Notes: generated by a model not told the origin, from the sequence alone. A stretch of 64,000 nt of DNA from Myrica gale (GCA_963930655.1 OZ005615.1:9628001-9692000); one strand, 5' to 3'; counted from the stretch's first letter, positions 1 through 11,059 are shown. Translations and numbers: made by a program.

Positions 1-1800
1 ATCTAGGTGCTCATAATGACTGGTTAGTGCAGCTTAGACACAGCACCATCAATTAATTAACTGTTTCGCATGAGGCCTCTAGCATTTTCCTCACAAGTCA
101 CTATTATACTGGCAAATTGTGATGCATGATAGCCGATCCAATATGCCATCTCAAAAGAAAAATATCTTTAGAGTCCAAATTTCTTCTGCTATTACTTCAC
201 ATATTTGCTCAAAACTTAGTTGCTCTCTTTGAAATGCAAAATACAGCAACTAAATTCAAATCAATGTCTTATCTAAAAGCACACTATCGCTGGTATCTGT
301 GTCCCAAGTCTCATAGGGCAAAAAATTGCATGACGGATCGTCCTTCCTAGGGTGGCAGAGTTCAAGGTAAACAGAGGTTTAAGGCTCGCCCATGTATTGC
401 ACCATGAAACCAATCATGTTAGGAAGGCCGCATCCTGCTCTGGATTTACTGCTAACAATGGGTAAGTATGGAGCAACAACAAAATTATCCTCTCTGGAAG
501 TATCAAATTTCAGCTCTAACGGAATCGTCATCAAAACAACTAAACTTTAGTTGGAAATAAGACACAAAGCTATTGCCTTCGCTTTAATAAAAATTGATAT
601 TTGACATAAAAAGAAAAGCTGTAGGACACAGTACATCATGTGAGTACATAGTTACAGAAGGGCACGGCTAAAGATCCTCAAGATATTCCAAACAAGAAAA
701 TACCCGACACGCGAAAACGTCTAATACCACGTTTCACAACATCATCTATAGCTCAAAGCAATATAGATACTAAAACAAATTGTAAAGGTCCATTTCGTAA
801 ATCGGATATAACAAAGCCTGAAGCTACTAACTGATTACAAGATCAAAACTCAGAATACATATCTTTCTGAAGTTACCTTGACCGCCATACTTCGTTTTGG
901 ACCATCGCTACTCATCGTTCCCTGCATTACATCCAAAGATTTTGACAAATTACGTAAAGACAGGCACGCAAACAAAATTACGCGCACATCTAACAGACAT
1001 ACGCCAACACATACACGCTAAGTTTGTAGAAGATGAGTCTACCAGTATAGTGACAGATGAGGGGCGCTTGCTCTGATGGCAGTTGAAGCTTTGCAAGGAC
1101 AGGGCAGAGGATCTGAAATTGGAGAAAGAAAGGAAAAACCATAATAGCGTTTCCAGAAAATTTAACAGCAAAGATATTTCGGAAGGCAAAGAGGCAGAGA
1201 GTGGAGAAAACGTCTGAAGCAGACCTTGAAAGATTCTGAAGACAGTTCATATCTGATCGGAGAAGAACGAAAAAATCTGAAGGAAAAGACCTTGTGCTGG
1301 ACTTAAAATATACAGGCCTCTCGGATCGTGGAATAGAAAACGGATCGCCTTTCCAGATATTCTCTGAAATGCCATGCCCTTTACGTCCTTTTCTGAAGTT
1401 TTTTCACTATCTTTTGCAACTTAGGCCTGCCGGCCTGGGATGCAATGCATGAGGATTTATTTGGGGTGCAGCTTCCGGACCGTTTGTATTTTTTTTACCA
1501 TATTTGCAAATTGATCACTGGGATGCACGCTATTTGGGATGCACCCACGATTTGGTTCTTGTGATTTGCGCAGAAAAATCAGCACTAATTAGATTTTTTT
1601 TAATTCTTTTGTGCATAGCACTAGTTAGATTAGTTGTATGAATAAGCTAGTAATTATATAAGTTCGTCCTCCACAAGTAAAAAATAGTTTGTAAAGAAAC
1701 AACATAAATAATCTAAAATATATTAATTATGTCAAGATAAATATAATATGAAATTTGAAGATCTGACATTGTTGTAAGCACGAGTGGACCCTCCTCATGT
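1..1800. other. Intergenic, no gene recognised
   Basis: No open frame here resembles a known protein and no tRNA or rRNA gene was seen. The sequence is AT-rich with several poly-T runs. It may contain untranslated ends of a gene lying left of the window, but nothing shows this directly. Confidence 0.5.
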
Positions 1801-1995
1801 GGCGTTTGTTTGTGAAAATGTTAGAGTGGTGGATATTTTGGGTACTGAGTTTGGTGAAAAAGTAAAGATATTTTATAGAAGTCGATGAAAAAGTGAAGAG
1901 AGAGAAAATTTGAGTGGATATTATAATAATAAAAAATTATTTGATGGAGAAAACATACGCCCGAAATGTTCCAAACATTTCAAGAAACAAACGCC
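1801..1995. mobile_element. MITE (GGCGTTTG family)
   Basis: A 195-bp AT-rich element with near-perfect terminal inverted repeats. The left end reads GGCGTTTGTTTGTGAAAA and the reverse complement of the right end reads GGCGTTTGTTTCTTGAAA. It has no coding capacity. Its interior (TTGGTGAAAAAGTAAAGA, AAGTGAAGAGAGAGA) resembles the copies near 27.8, 28.0, 45.8 and 59.5 kb. The target-site duplication is unclear. Confidence 0.7.
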
Positions 1996-3462
1996 TCATT
2001 CTTGTAGTCGCTTTTCATCTTCTTCTTCTTCTTTGTAGTTTCTTTCATCTCGTGTTTTTTTTTTTTAAATTACTACATCTTAAGGTCACAAGACTATATT
2101 TATATAGATAAGACTCTCAATCTCAAGTCAAATTCCTTTAGGGAAATCAATTCGAGGCCTACTTTAATAATAATTGTGAGAGGGATGGGCATGGGGTAGA
2201 GAGTAGCTTTATGTGATTTGTTTTTGTGCTCTTAGTCCGATTAGTCATCACTCATCAGCGTGTCTCAATTGGACCAATACTATTTAAATCTTGTGCATAA
2301 ATTGGGTGCAACAAAATTTCATTGTATACGCAAAAAATATATATATGAAAAATTAAGTCTTCAAATTAAAGTCTCCTACTAATTTTTTGCATACTGTTAT
2401 TTTGTTTTGACTATGGTTATACCATCTCTTCCTATGGTAATGAGAAGTTCGATAAGCATGTTGTTATTGCACAATAATGCGTGTGACCGGACAAAGCTAG
2501 CAGGGCCAGGGACCGCCATGGCCCCCAACCCCACAAAATCTGTGATTTTTTTTTTCTTTCTTTTTTAAGGAAAAAATAAATTTCGTTAATGATTCTTACT
2601 TTTTTTTGCCCCTTTATGAGTCAGTTGGTTTACGGTCAATACATCCAAGTAAATGCGTCTTGATCTTCATGTATCTTCCTTATGCAAAAATACAAAAATA
2701 ACCCCGGGCACCGAGGTCAAGAGCCTCTGATGCTTAAATCAGTTTTTCTCTCATATGTATCTCATACTTTTGTTACTTAGAAAATTACATGTTTTTTTCA
2801 TCGTTAGCTTCTCATTTTATAATATTTATCTCACATTCCTCTATTTCCTTCTAGCGGGAATTTCGTCTCATAAGGTCGTGCTCTATGACGGTTTTATCAC
2901 GTCTTCGCAACGGCTGTTCGCCTCCACTATGGGAATAAAGAGATCGTAGAGTTATGGCTTATTGCGGATTGTTAGACAACCGCTCATAGCACGTATAATG
3001 GTTTTTCCATCTGGATTGAATGCGCCGTGAGCTTGGTCATAACCGTTGGGCCTCACAGAGTCGTAACCATGATTTAGGCCATACGTGATTCAGTATTGGA
3101 GTCATCACAGTCCCCCCATTCTCAAGCAGATTCGTTTAGGAATCAAATTGAGAATGTTTGCTAAGTTTCGAATGCCGATGTATGAGAATAAGGAAGCCAA
3201 TGAGTAACAAAAATGAATAATGATCTGTCCAAGGGAATCATCCATTCGAATAAGAAAAACTATTAACGGTTTATTTTAAAATCACAACATTGATTTTGAA
3301 TCTCTTTACATAATTTTTCCTTAAACCAAATTATTTCTCTCCATTAACATGCACGGGAGTCGAGCATAGCTGCTTCCGTATATACAGACCTAGCTACTTC
3401 AGTATCTCCACATATTAGATTCAACAGCAAAGCAATCATAAAACATAGGGAAATGATAGGCA
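1996..3462. other. Intergenic, no gene recognised
   Basis: AT-rich sequence without a supported gene. Short open frames here lack recognisable domains and codon structure. A pyrimidine-rich stretch lies at about 2,500-2,610. Confidence 0.5.
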
Positions 3463-4592
3463 TTCGCCTCGCGTTCGCTTGGCGTTCGTCTCACGAATAT
3501 AATATTAATATTTGTATTCTTCTGATGGGCTCCGTTAAAATGCAAACAGACCGCTGAAGCAGACCGGTTTTGACCCGCTTTGGACAGACCGGTTTTGACT
3601 CTATCAAAACCCACCCCCGAACCCCATTTTCTCTTTGTCTCTCACGCAGTCGCCCGTTCTTTCTTCGTCTTTGTCGTCTTCTTTGCTTCACGCAGTGGTA
3701 GCTCTGTAGATCTCTACTCAAGGATAGGACAACATCAGTCTTTGGCCTACACTTAGCAGCGCAATACTAAGAGCTAATTACTTGGTAAAACTTTTTACAT
3801 GCTAAAATTGGTGAAAATTGTAGACAAGCACTAGAGGAGGGCAAGAACCACCAAATTAACGAGAACCCATCATCATACACTGCATTTGTGATGGTTCAGA
3901 ACAATCTGAAGCAAATGGGCATAAATAGAAAGACGAAAAATAGAAACGTATGCAGAACGACTAGCGAGGAAACATGGTTAAACCACAACGATGATTGCTT
4001 TAGAACACTTTCGAGCACATGGGCATCAACGGAACTGTAAAAAGAAGCAACAACACAACTGAACCAAAGTTACATTATTCAAAGAGGACCATTCTGAGCA
4101 ACAATAGAGACACTTGGAGGAACTCAGAAAGTTAGAGAGAATGGCTTGCAGTTACATAAGCCGAGAGCGCAGGACTATATATAAAGGCAGGAAAGGCAAG
4201 CAAGGATCAAATGTAACCCAAAACAACTTTTGACAACCCAGGCAATAAATTAGCACAAAGAGAGTGTCTCAAACGGGGAGAGATAGAGAGGGGCTCGGGA
4301 TTTAAGGGCAAACGGGGAGAGACAGAGGGACAAAAATGGGGAGAGGGAGAAATATGGGTTTTGGGGGGCAAATGGACGGGGAGGGTAAAATCTGGGGGCA
4401 AAAGCTCGGGGAGTGAGAAATCTGGGTTTTGGGGGCAAATGGACGGGGAGAGAGAACATGGGTTTTGAGAGAGTCCTGAAAAATAAACCGGTCCAAGGGA
4501 ATTTTAAAAAAAATACGGTCTGCTGAACAAACCGGTTTACACGAGTAGAAGTAAATATTAATATTATATTCGGTAGGCGAACGCGAGGCGAA
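3463..4592. mobile_element. Non-autonomous TIR DNA transposon, superfamily unassigned
   Basis: The two ends are inverted repeats: TTCGCCTCGCGTTCGC at 3463-3478 and its exact reverse complement at 4577-4592. The match continues inward as CGAATATAATATTAATATTT on both sides. The left copy carries about 15 extra bases (a partial second TTGGCGTTCGTCT unit) between the two blocks. Subterminal ACCGGTTT motifs recur on both sides (about 3563, 3590, 4486 and 4530). No transposase frame is present, so the element would need transposase supplied elsewhere. A clear target-site duplication was not found. The interior holds a G-rich purine strand at about 4,260-4,470. Confidence 0.75.
4245..4475 (+). repeat. 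G-rich polypurine tract with short direct repeats
   Basis: The plus strand is dominated by GGGGAGAGA-type units and runs of 4-6 G. A block of about 33 bp (ATGGGTTTTGGGGGGCAAATGGACGGGGAG) occurs at about 4,353-4,382 and again at about 4,424-4,455. The proline-rich frames on the opposite strand are a by-product of this composition. The tract has G-quadruplex or triplex potential, which is inferred from composition only. Confidence 0.6.
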
Positions 4593-5254
4593 CAAGAGAA
4601 GAACGTCAATCGTTTCTCTAAAACATAAGTGGAATTTACTTTAAAGCATCCACGTCCCTATCAGCCTTGTCCTATCAAACAAGTAGTATTTTGGGACAAA
4701 TGGGATGACAGAAACAACACTGTCAATGTCAAATGTCAATCGCATCCATCAATGGTCCCATTACCCCATGCGTACTTAAAACGACATGTAAACTGTAAAG
4801 CTTGCGACAGGAGAACTTTCCAGTTTCCGGGCGGCCAGCTGCTTAATTGGTCTAACTAAAGAATTTCCAACCTAACTTTCAAAATCCCCAAACAATTAAC
4901 ACAAACTTCATTATTTTTGTTTAGGGAAATTGACATTTTAATCCTTAGGTTTTGGTCCTTTTAGTAATTTGATCCTTAAGAATTAAATCCTAACAAAATA
5001 ATCCTTAAACTATTATCTTTTGACAAATTCATCATTCTGTTAGGTTTTTGTGTTCTTGTTAACGGCAACTATTGACACGTAAGCAAGAGGTACATTTGGC
5101 ATTTAATTAATCCATATCAGATGTTTATCACAACCCACGTTCCTCAAAATAAAAAAACAAAAAAAAAAACAAAACTGTCTTCGCCCTCCCCCTCGTCGAA
5201 CTCACTGGCGCTATTCATTTGTATCATAAGAAGCTGTGGTAGTGGAAGACTTTC

Positions 5255-6069
5255 TTCTGCCGAAGACTTTGCCTTCATAGGCATCCCATCTATCGTTTTT
5301 CTAGGCTCCTCGAACAATCATGCCCTACCAAGCAAATCCACCTTGCACCCATAATGTTGCAACTGGGGCGCTATCTAACTGTTCTTCATCATATGGAAGT
5401 AATATTTTCCCTCTTGCACCTTCTCCCATGCACGCATGCAGTAAGTATGGCAACAAAAGTAACATGATTCGGCCTTTCTCCTGCCTCTCTCATGCGTCCA
5501 AAGCATTCTAGTGCTTCCTGCACACGCCCATGCATTGCGTAACCAAAAATCATTGATGTCCATGACGATGCATTTCTCACATCCATCCTTGAAAATACTT
5601 TATTTGCCAGGTCCAACCGGCCACATTTACCATACATGTCTATAAGCGAATTCATCATCAAAATGTTCGGTTTTTCAATGGGTTTAGCTTGGAAAGTACA
5701 TTTATGCAGTTGGAGAGCCAGGTCCAAACCGTAGAGACTTCCGCAAGCTAGTGTTACACTAACCATAGTCACATCATCTAGGAGGAACCCACATTTCCTT
5801 AGCTCCATAAACGTGCCTATGGCTTCCTTGCCATGCCCACCTTGAGAAAGACCTCCAATGAGTGCATTCCAAGAACCCAACTTTCTATCGAGGTTTTGCA
5901 CAAACACCTCGCACATTTTTAAACTCTCTTGCCTTTGAATACAGGTTAATGAATCCACTCTCACATAACTCATTGAAATCCAACCCGAAGTTGTTTCTGG
6001 ATCGAGGTAGACTCGCCTGATTATATTCTCGTTGCTCAACAAGTTGCAGAAATTCTTAATGAGCTCCAT
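5255..6069 (-). pseudogene. PPR protein gene fragment (At1g77170-like), captured and broken
   Basis: Read on the minus strand from 6069, this encodes PPR repeats with typical anchors: GSWNALIGGLSQGGHGKEA, NSLIDMYGKCGRLDLANKVF, SSWTSMIFGYAMHGRVQEAL and RPNHVTFVAILTACVHG. It lacks the N-terminus of a full organelle-targeted PPR protein. Near 5,450 a frameshift moves the homology to another frame (GKVQEGKYYFHMMKNS). That frame ends in an in-frame TAG, after which YGCKVDLLGRA and GMPMKAK are still recognisable before homology stops near 5,260. Family assignment rests on the order of motifs, remembered as closest to At1g77170. PPR proteins of this type bind organelle RNA, but this copy cannot make a full protein. 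It lies wholly inside the TIR element at 4924-6981. Confidence 0.75.
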
Positions 6070-6239
6070 CTCTCAAAGTATGTAGCAAAGAAAGAACTCC
6101 ATCTCTCACAAGCTCCATGCTTTGCTTGGCCATCATGGCAAACATCCCAACGATGAAGACAATGCAGGAGGCCAAAGTAAGGCATTATACCCTATGATGA
6201 TAACATTAATGCCATGACCAACGAGTCCCTCCCTGACCC

Positions 6240-6665
6240 AACTTAAACATAATTGTTTAAGAAGAAAAATCACCTTTACTTCGACAAAGTAGATGAGGAG
6301 GACAGTGACAAGTACCCAGACCTGATCTATTCACTTTTCGAGTCCAGGGATCTAGTCATCTAGACTTTAAAGATCAAGAAGGTTCCTGATAGACCTGGAA
6401 TTCTTTCCATCTTGCTTTCTCTTACCTCATCTCTCCCACTCGTACACCTTCCAGAAATCTTCCAACATTTTATTCCACTTAGTCCCAGCTGTTTTAGCAT
6501 CCCTACTCACCCCATATCTTTGAAGAAAATTAACAACTTCTCTATCTGTATCAGCTTTTTTTACCCCAAGTTTGACCACTTTCTAATTACTCTGCTCTTG
6601 AAGAAGACCCTGACCCATCAGACCCGCTTGAGTATTGAATTCTTTAAGCTCTAGAGTGTGGAGTG
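6240..6665 (+). other. Possible second captured fragment inside the TIR element
   Basis: The plus strand reads in short open stretches with protein-like composition, for example YFDKVDEEDSDKYPDLIY near 6,278-6,331 and an acidic EEDPDPSDPLEY near 6,600-6,636. These pieces are in different frames and interrupted by stops. The parent gene was not recognised. The stretch may be gene-derived or chance. Confidence 0.3.
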
Positions 6666-7193
6666 GACGATAAGCATGGCGGAGGAGTGGCCTGTGTGTG
6701 AGCTTGACGAGGTGGAGGGCGAAGACTGGGAAATAATGTTCTGTTTTTTTTTATTATTATGAGGAATGTGGGTTGCGATAATAAGCTGATAGGATTAGTT
6801 AAATGACACATGTACGTCTTGCTTACGTGTCAATAGTTGCCGTTAAAAAGCACACTAAAACCTACTGGAAGGATGATTTTGTTAAAATATAATAGTTCGA
6901 GGATTATTTTGTTAGGGTTTAATTCTCAAGGATCAAACTGCTAAAAGGGTCAAAACCTAAGGATTAAAATACCAATTTCTCTTTTTTTTTAAAAAATCTA
7001 TCAAATCACTTCTCTTCCTACTTTTGTATAAACCCCAATATTATTTTATTAAAATTTTTCATGAAATCATTTTTATCTATATCTTTTTATAAACATTAAA
7101 AAATAATTACTTTACAATCAAATATCTTTAAAAAAAAATTCGTTAATTTTTATAAATCTCAATTAAATTATAATCTATCTAAATATTCAAAGG

Positions 7194-7355
7194 TATGTTT
7201 GTTTGTCAAAATTTTGGAGAATATTTTCGAAATTTTGAGAATCTTTACTTTATTGAGATTTATTGGGGTTTGTGAAAAGTAAAAGTTAAAAATGTTGGAA
7301 TATATTTGTTTTGGTGGAAATTCTCATGTCCCGAATTGTCTGAGAAACAAACATG
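7194..7355. mobile_element. MITE (ATGTTTGTTT family)
   Basis: A short AT-rich element with inverted ends TATGTTTGTTTGTCAAAAT (left) and, in reverse complement, CATGTTTGTTTCTCAGACAA (right). A close relative in the same orientation lies at 59254-59405; both contain TTTATTGA, GTGAAAAGTAAA-like and CATGTCCCGAATT-like blocks. There is no coding capacity. Confidence 0.6.
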
Positions 7356-7399
7356 ACTCAAATCACTATCAAGTTGTATTAGTAAGAAATTCTTGAAAT

Positions 7400-7521
7400 T
7401 TATTAAAATAATTACAAGGCTCAATTCAACCTATTAAGTTTTCAACCTATGACTTGACCCTTATAGAACTCATATCTTATTCATTCACTTCTCTCACTCC
7501 ATGTAAGATTTGGGACATCAA
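7400..7521 (-). repeat. Degenerate solo LTR related to the TRIM at 34.4 kb
   Basis: About 120 bp align with the right two-thirds of the TRIM LTR found intact at 34364-34562. The shared core is GACTTGACCCTTATAGAACT, followed by CATTCATTC(A/T)C and CATGT(A/G)(A/G)GAT. Many substitutions and the missing second LTR indicate an old solo relic. Confidence 0.6.
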
Positions 7522-7722
7522 AAATCATGTGAGACAACTACGTTGATCTTCTATAACAACTTAAAAACACATGTAACAACTTAACGAAAGTCCTCTTCTT
7601 GGTTGGTGCATGCAAATAGTCGAACCTTAAAAACAATTGAACTTTTCTTTTGAGATTTGATCTTGCACTTGAATCTTGATTGTATCTCTTGATAAACTTC
7701 AATAAGCACGATTGATTGGCAG

Positions 7723-9217
7723 TAGGGCTGTTCAGTGCCACCGAAATTTTTTGATGTCACTGGCACCAGGTTGCTGGTACCCGGCTTCACCAGTGCCGGT
7801 GCTGGTTTGAGATTTTTGCAAAAATTTGGGGATAATCCAGAGTCCTGGTTTACCCAGCACCCCCAACCCAATTTTCTTCGACACTGTCACTCCCCCCCAA
7901 TTTATATTTTCCCGACATTCCCCCCACACCCATGGTCGTGCCTCTCTCTCTCTCTCCCTACTTTCCCTCTCCTGCGCACAGGCGGCACAGCCCTTCACTG
8001 GCCATCACGCTTGCCAACTGCCGCTCCTCCTTCGCCGTCCACAACTTCTTCCTCCCTCACACGTAAATTTCTTCTCATCTCCTCTGCCACGTCTCTCTGT
8101 CAAAGCTTGAGATTCATTTCAGTATGAAGTTAAAAATCAATGAGTTTATTGGTTTTAATTTATTCTATTGAAAGTATTGAGACATATATTATTGTTTAAC
8201 TTGTTTTAATTTGTTCCACCTTTGTTTGCAATTGCTAGGTTTGGAATTCAATTTTGGGGTTTCATAGAAAAAAGAGAAAATAGAAGAAAATAGGGCTAAG
8301 ATTTCTACTACTCTGCTAGTAATTCCTATCAAAACTCTTCTCTAAAGTGAATGCTAGATTTTTTATGTGATTTCTATTAATCAAGTGAATGCTGGATTTT
8401 TTTTATCGAGGTTTGATGAATTTGTGGACTGCTGGAATTTTTTAATGCATTTATACGTTTGTGTAATTTGTGAACTTGTAAATTAGTTTGTATGTTTGAA
8501 TGCATTCACGTGTAACTTGTAAATTAATTATTTTAATTTGTGAGCTTGTAATTTTTTGAATTTATGTGTAAGTTTTTTTGTGAATTGTTGGAATTTTTTA
8601 ATACATTTGTGATTTGTACGTTTGCTTAATTTGTGAACTTGTAATTAGTACGTTTGTATCATTGTAAATTAATTTGTGAACTGGCGTTGTTTTCAGTTTG
8701 TAAATTATGATACAAAGTTACCAACGTACGTTTGTTTAAATTGTATGCATTTGTGAAAATGGAATTTTTTTAATTTGTGTAAATTAATTTGACAGGCTGG
8801 CCTTGCAACTTGAAAGGCAGACAAAAATAGTGCCCGCATGTTTTTTTCTGTCTTCAAGCCAAAATATTTTTTAAGTCTTTCACAGTAAATCTTATAAAAT
8901 GGCCGGTCTGTATATTTTTTTTTTCTGCGTAGCCGGTCTGTATATTCAAGTTGTCATTAATATGGTGGCATAGTTAGTACCGGCGACTTATGAGATAAAA
9001 TTTTATTAATATGTGATGAATGATCAAAGGAAAAAAATATATATATTGGGTCAAGTGCATAAAATGCTAAAAAAAATGGCTCAATATGAATGTAGGTTAA
9101 CCGGAAACCGCCACTACTAAGAACCGATTTTTACCCATAACAGTGTAGGTGATCAATATTTAAAAATCGACATATCCAGTGTAGGCGACACCTACACCGG
9201 GAATGAACAACCCTAAT
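7723..9217. mobile_element. Non-autonomous hAT-like transposon
   Basis: The ends are TAGGGCTGTTCA at 7723 and TGAACAACCCTA at 9206-9217, inverted repeats with one mismatch. They are flanked by an 8-bp target duplication, ATTGGCAG (7715-7722) and ATTAGCAG (9218-9225), also with one mismatch. Eight-base duplications and this terminus fit the hAT superfamily. The left subterminal region is rich in CACTGGCACCAG/GGTGCTGG-type inverted motifs. A CT-rich, leader-like stretch follows at 7,940-8,130, then AT-rich DNA with recurring AATTTGTGAACTTGTAA-type units (8,440-8,790). No transposase frame was found. Confidence 0.75.
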
Positions 9218-9225
9218 TAGCAGAT

Positions 9226-9790
9226 CCGACCAAACCTTGAAAGAAGAACTGTGCTTACACATCCATATGACGCTATGAACTTATTAAAATATGGTAACAA
9301 AATCCCCCCACCCCTCCAAAAAAAATTATATACGGACCAAACTATGCTAATTATTAAGGTGAAATATGCTTTCAATAATTAAACTCATTTTGAAAAGTAC
9401 TTAACGAATAGAAGCAAACTAGTACAACCCTCTACAGTGCCTTTTTTTGCTCTTTAATTGTCACTGGGGTTCTGCTACTTTCTTTCTACAGAACGCAATT
9501 TTCTTTTCTTTTCCAATTTCCATTCGGGCACAATACCAAACAAATTATGAACTGGTGGTAAAAGCAAATCTGCTACTGAGACAATCACCGAATACACACG
9601 CCAGTGCCCATGCGCAAAATGGAGAGAGAGAGAGAGAGATTACTGGAAATTAAAAGCTCATTTCATCTACCAACCAGTTAATACAGCTAAGGAAGATACG
9701 GAAATAGATATATACTACAGGAAAAACAGCAGATCATAGCATACACACTACGCACACATCTGAACCAGAGATTTGGCTAGACATGCCAAT
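9226..9790. other. Intergenic / 3' flank of the DUF641 gene
   Basis: No gene is recognised. A (GA)n microsatellite lies at about 9,622-9,641. The part nearest 9,790 is probably the 3' untranslated region of the minus-strand DUF641 gene. Confidence 0.5.
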
Positions 9791-11059
9791 TCATTCAGCA
9801 ACCTTCATGCCCGAGAGATAAACTTGGCTCTGAATCACACTGCCCCCAATCCAAAAACCAGGCATAACCATTAGTCCAACCTTAGGCTTTTGATCGCTTC
9901 CATCCATTATCAAATTCTTCACCACACTTTCCATATAAACCTCTGAGAACTCAGTCCCTCTCTTAACCTGAAAGACCTTGACATTGGGATCAAATGAATA
10001 AGCCAGCCTATGCAAAAGCCAGATTGACTTAGCCAGTTTTAGAAAAGCCTGGTAAAATGGCGTCCTTGGATGCCCACCCCCCATTACATAGTTCCTCTGA
10101 TCTAAATTTCCAAAGACGGAAGCCTCCATCTTTGGGTGAACCACCACTAGGTACTTGCTCCTGCAAAATTTCCCAAAAATGGAATCTGGATTTTGCCCCA
10201 GCATGTCCAGTGGATCCATCTCCCTTAGAGCAAGAAATTGGTGGAAGAAGCTGTCTTTAGTGACCATAAGATTGTCCATTTTGACAGAGAAGCTTTCCTG
10301 CTGAAACCCGCTAAAGATTCTATGGCATATATGGGACTCAAATGCATATTTCTTATGAGCTCGTTTCGCATAAATGACATCAGGTTCTATCGAGTTTGCT
10401 GCGGCATCAAGATCCCACCCAGCTGCTTTCAACATGTTGATCAAAGGCTTAGAAAAATCATGAATGGCTTTGAAAGCAGCTTCTACAGCAGATATGAAGA
10501 GATCAGGGATTAGATCTACAGGGAAAAATCCATTTTCATCTGCAGAACCTTCTGATTCTTTCGTTGACAAGCCCCTAAGCTTAAGATTCTTTTCCAGCTT
10601 TGCCCGCCTCTGGTTTGCCTCCTCAATCAGCTGCTGCAACTGAAAAACCTCAGAATCCTTATTCTGAATTTCAGACTGAAACTTCTTCACCATAACTTCA
10701 TAGGTTTTCAGCAGGCTTTGTTGTTCCTGGATCTCAGCAGCTAAACGAGAGTCCTGTGGAGAAACACATACAGGCTTGGGGTTTTTCTCCCTGTAAAAGT
10801 GCTTGAGTTCAGATAGGTTCTTCAGCTCAGAAATTACAAGTTTATCAGCAGCTTGGATTTTATCAGGGTCATAGGGAGTATGAGCAGATTGAAGCTGGAT
10901 GTAAGCTGACTTCAGGGAGGAGATGTTAGTAAAAATTTTGGATATCAGTGATTCCACAGCTTCAGGATTCTGATTCTTGGCCTCTTCCATGGGTTGTGGG
11001 TGGACCTTCTGGCTGTTGCTCTCACGGAGTTGGGAATCCTTTGCTCCACTGGGTAGCAT
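9791..11059 (-). CDS. DUF641 / GIL1-like protein (gravitropic in the light 1 family)
   Basis: A single coding exon gives 422 residues from the ATG at 11057-11059. An upstream in-frame ATG at 11194 would add a hydrophobic stretch that looks like translated intron, so the inner start is preferred. After an acidic, polar N-terminus comes the DUF641 signature: ESLISKIFTNISSLKSAYIQ, QSAHTPYDPDKIQAADKLVI and SELKNLSELKHFYRE. A coiled coil (about 115-165, LAAEIQEQQSLLKTYEVMVK and following) precedes the conserved C-terminal region with WDLDAAANSIEP, YAFESHICHRIF, SKYLVVVHPKMEASVFG and a terminal GFWIGGSVIQSQVYLSG. Family members such as Arabidopsis GIL1 act in light-dependent shoot gravitropism and IRKI proteins bind receptor kinases. 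The specific role of this copy is not known. An intron of about 1.9 kb separates the coding exon from a leader exon at about 12,953-13,030. Confidence 0.88.
   Translation of the reverse strand: MLPSGAKDSQLRESNSQKVHPQPMEEAKNQNPEAVESLISKIFTNISSLKSAYIQLQSAHTPYDPDKIQAADKLVISELKNLSELKHFYREKNPKPVCVSPQDSRLAAEIQEQQSLLKTYEVMVKKFQSEIQNKDSEVFQLQQLIEEANQRRAKLEKNLKLRGLSTKESEGSADENGFFPVDLIPDLFISAVEAAFKAIHDFSKPLINMLKAAGWDLDAAANSIEPDVIYAKRAHKKYAFESHICHRIFSGFQQESFSVKMDNLMVTKDSFFHQFLALREMDPLDMLGQNPDSIFGKFCRSKYLVVVHPKMEASVFGNLDQRNYVMGGGHPRTPFYQAFLKLAKSIWLLHRLAYSFDPNVKVFQVKRGTEFSEVYMESVVKNLIMDGSDQKPKVGLMVMPGFWIGGSVIQSQVYLSGMKVAE

Larger units (their letters stand above)
4924..6981. mobile_element. Mutator-like (Pack-MULE type) element carrying gene fragments
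   Basis: About 195 bp at the left end (4924-5118) is repeated in inverted orientation at the right end (about 6787-6981). Shared blocks in order include ATTTTAATCCTTAGGTTTTG, TTTGATCCTTAAGAATTAAA (one mismatch), AACAAAATAATCCT and ACGGCAACTATTGACACGTA. Long TIRs, no transposase and an internal captured gene piece are the classic picture of a Pack-MULE. The 8-10 bp flanking duplication expected for Mutator is not clear: the flanks are T-rich on both sides (TTTTTGTTTA left, CTTTTTTTTT right). The superfamily is therefore inferred from TIR length and cargo. Confidence 0.75.

Noticed and set aside
4207..4609. Proline/serine-rich minus-strand frames of up to 119 codons
   Set aside because: They are translation of the polypurine G-rich tract inside a transposon, overlap in several frames and have no domain.
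7581..8127. Overlapping open frames on both strands with Ser/Pro- or Arg-rich sequence
   Set aside because: They lie inside the hAT-like element at 7723-9217 and its CT-rich leader-like part, with no domain or splice structure.
10057..10513. Two plus-strand frames of 67 and 91 codons
   Set aside because: They are antisense to the DUF641 coding exon.
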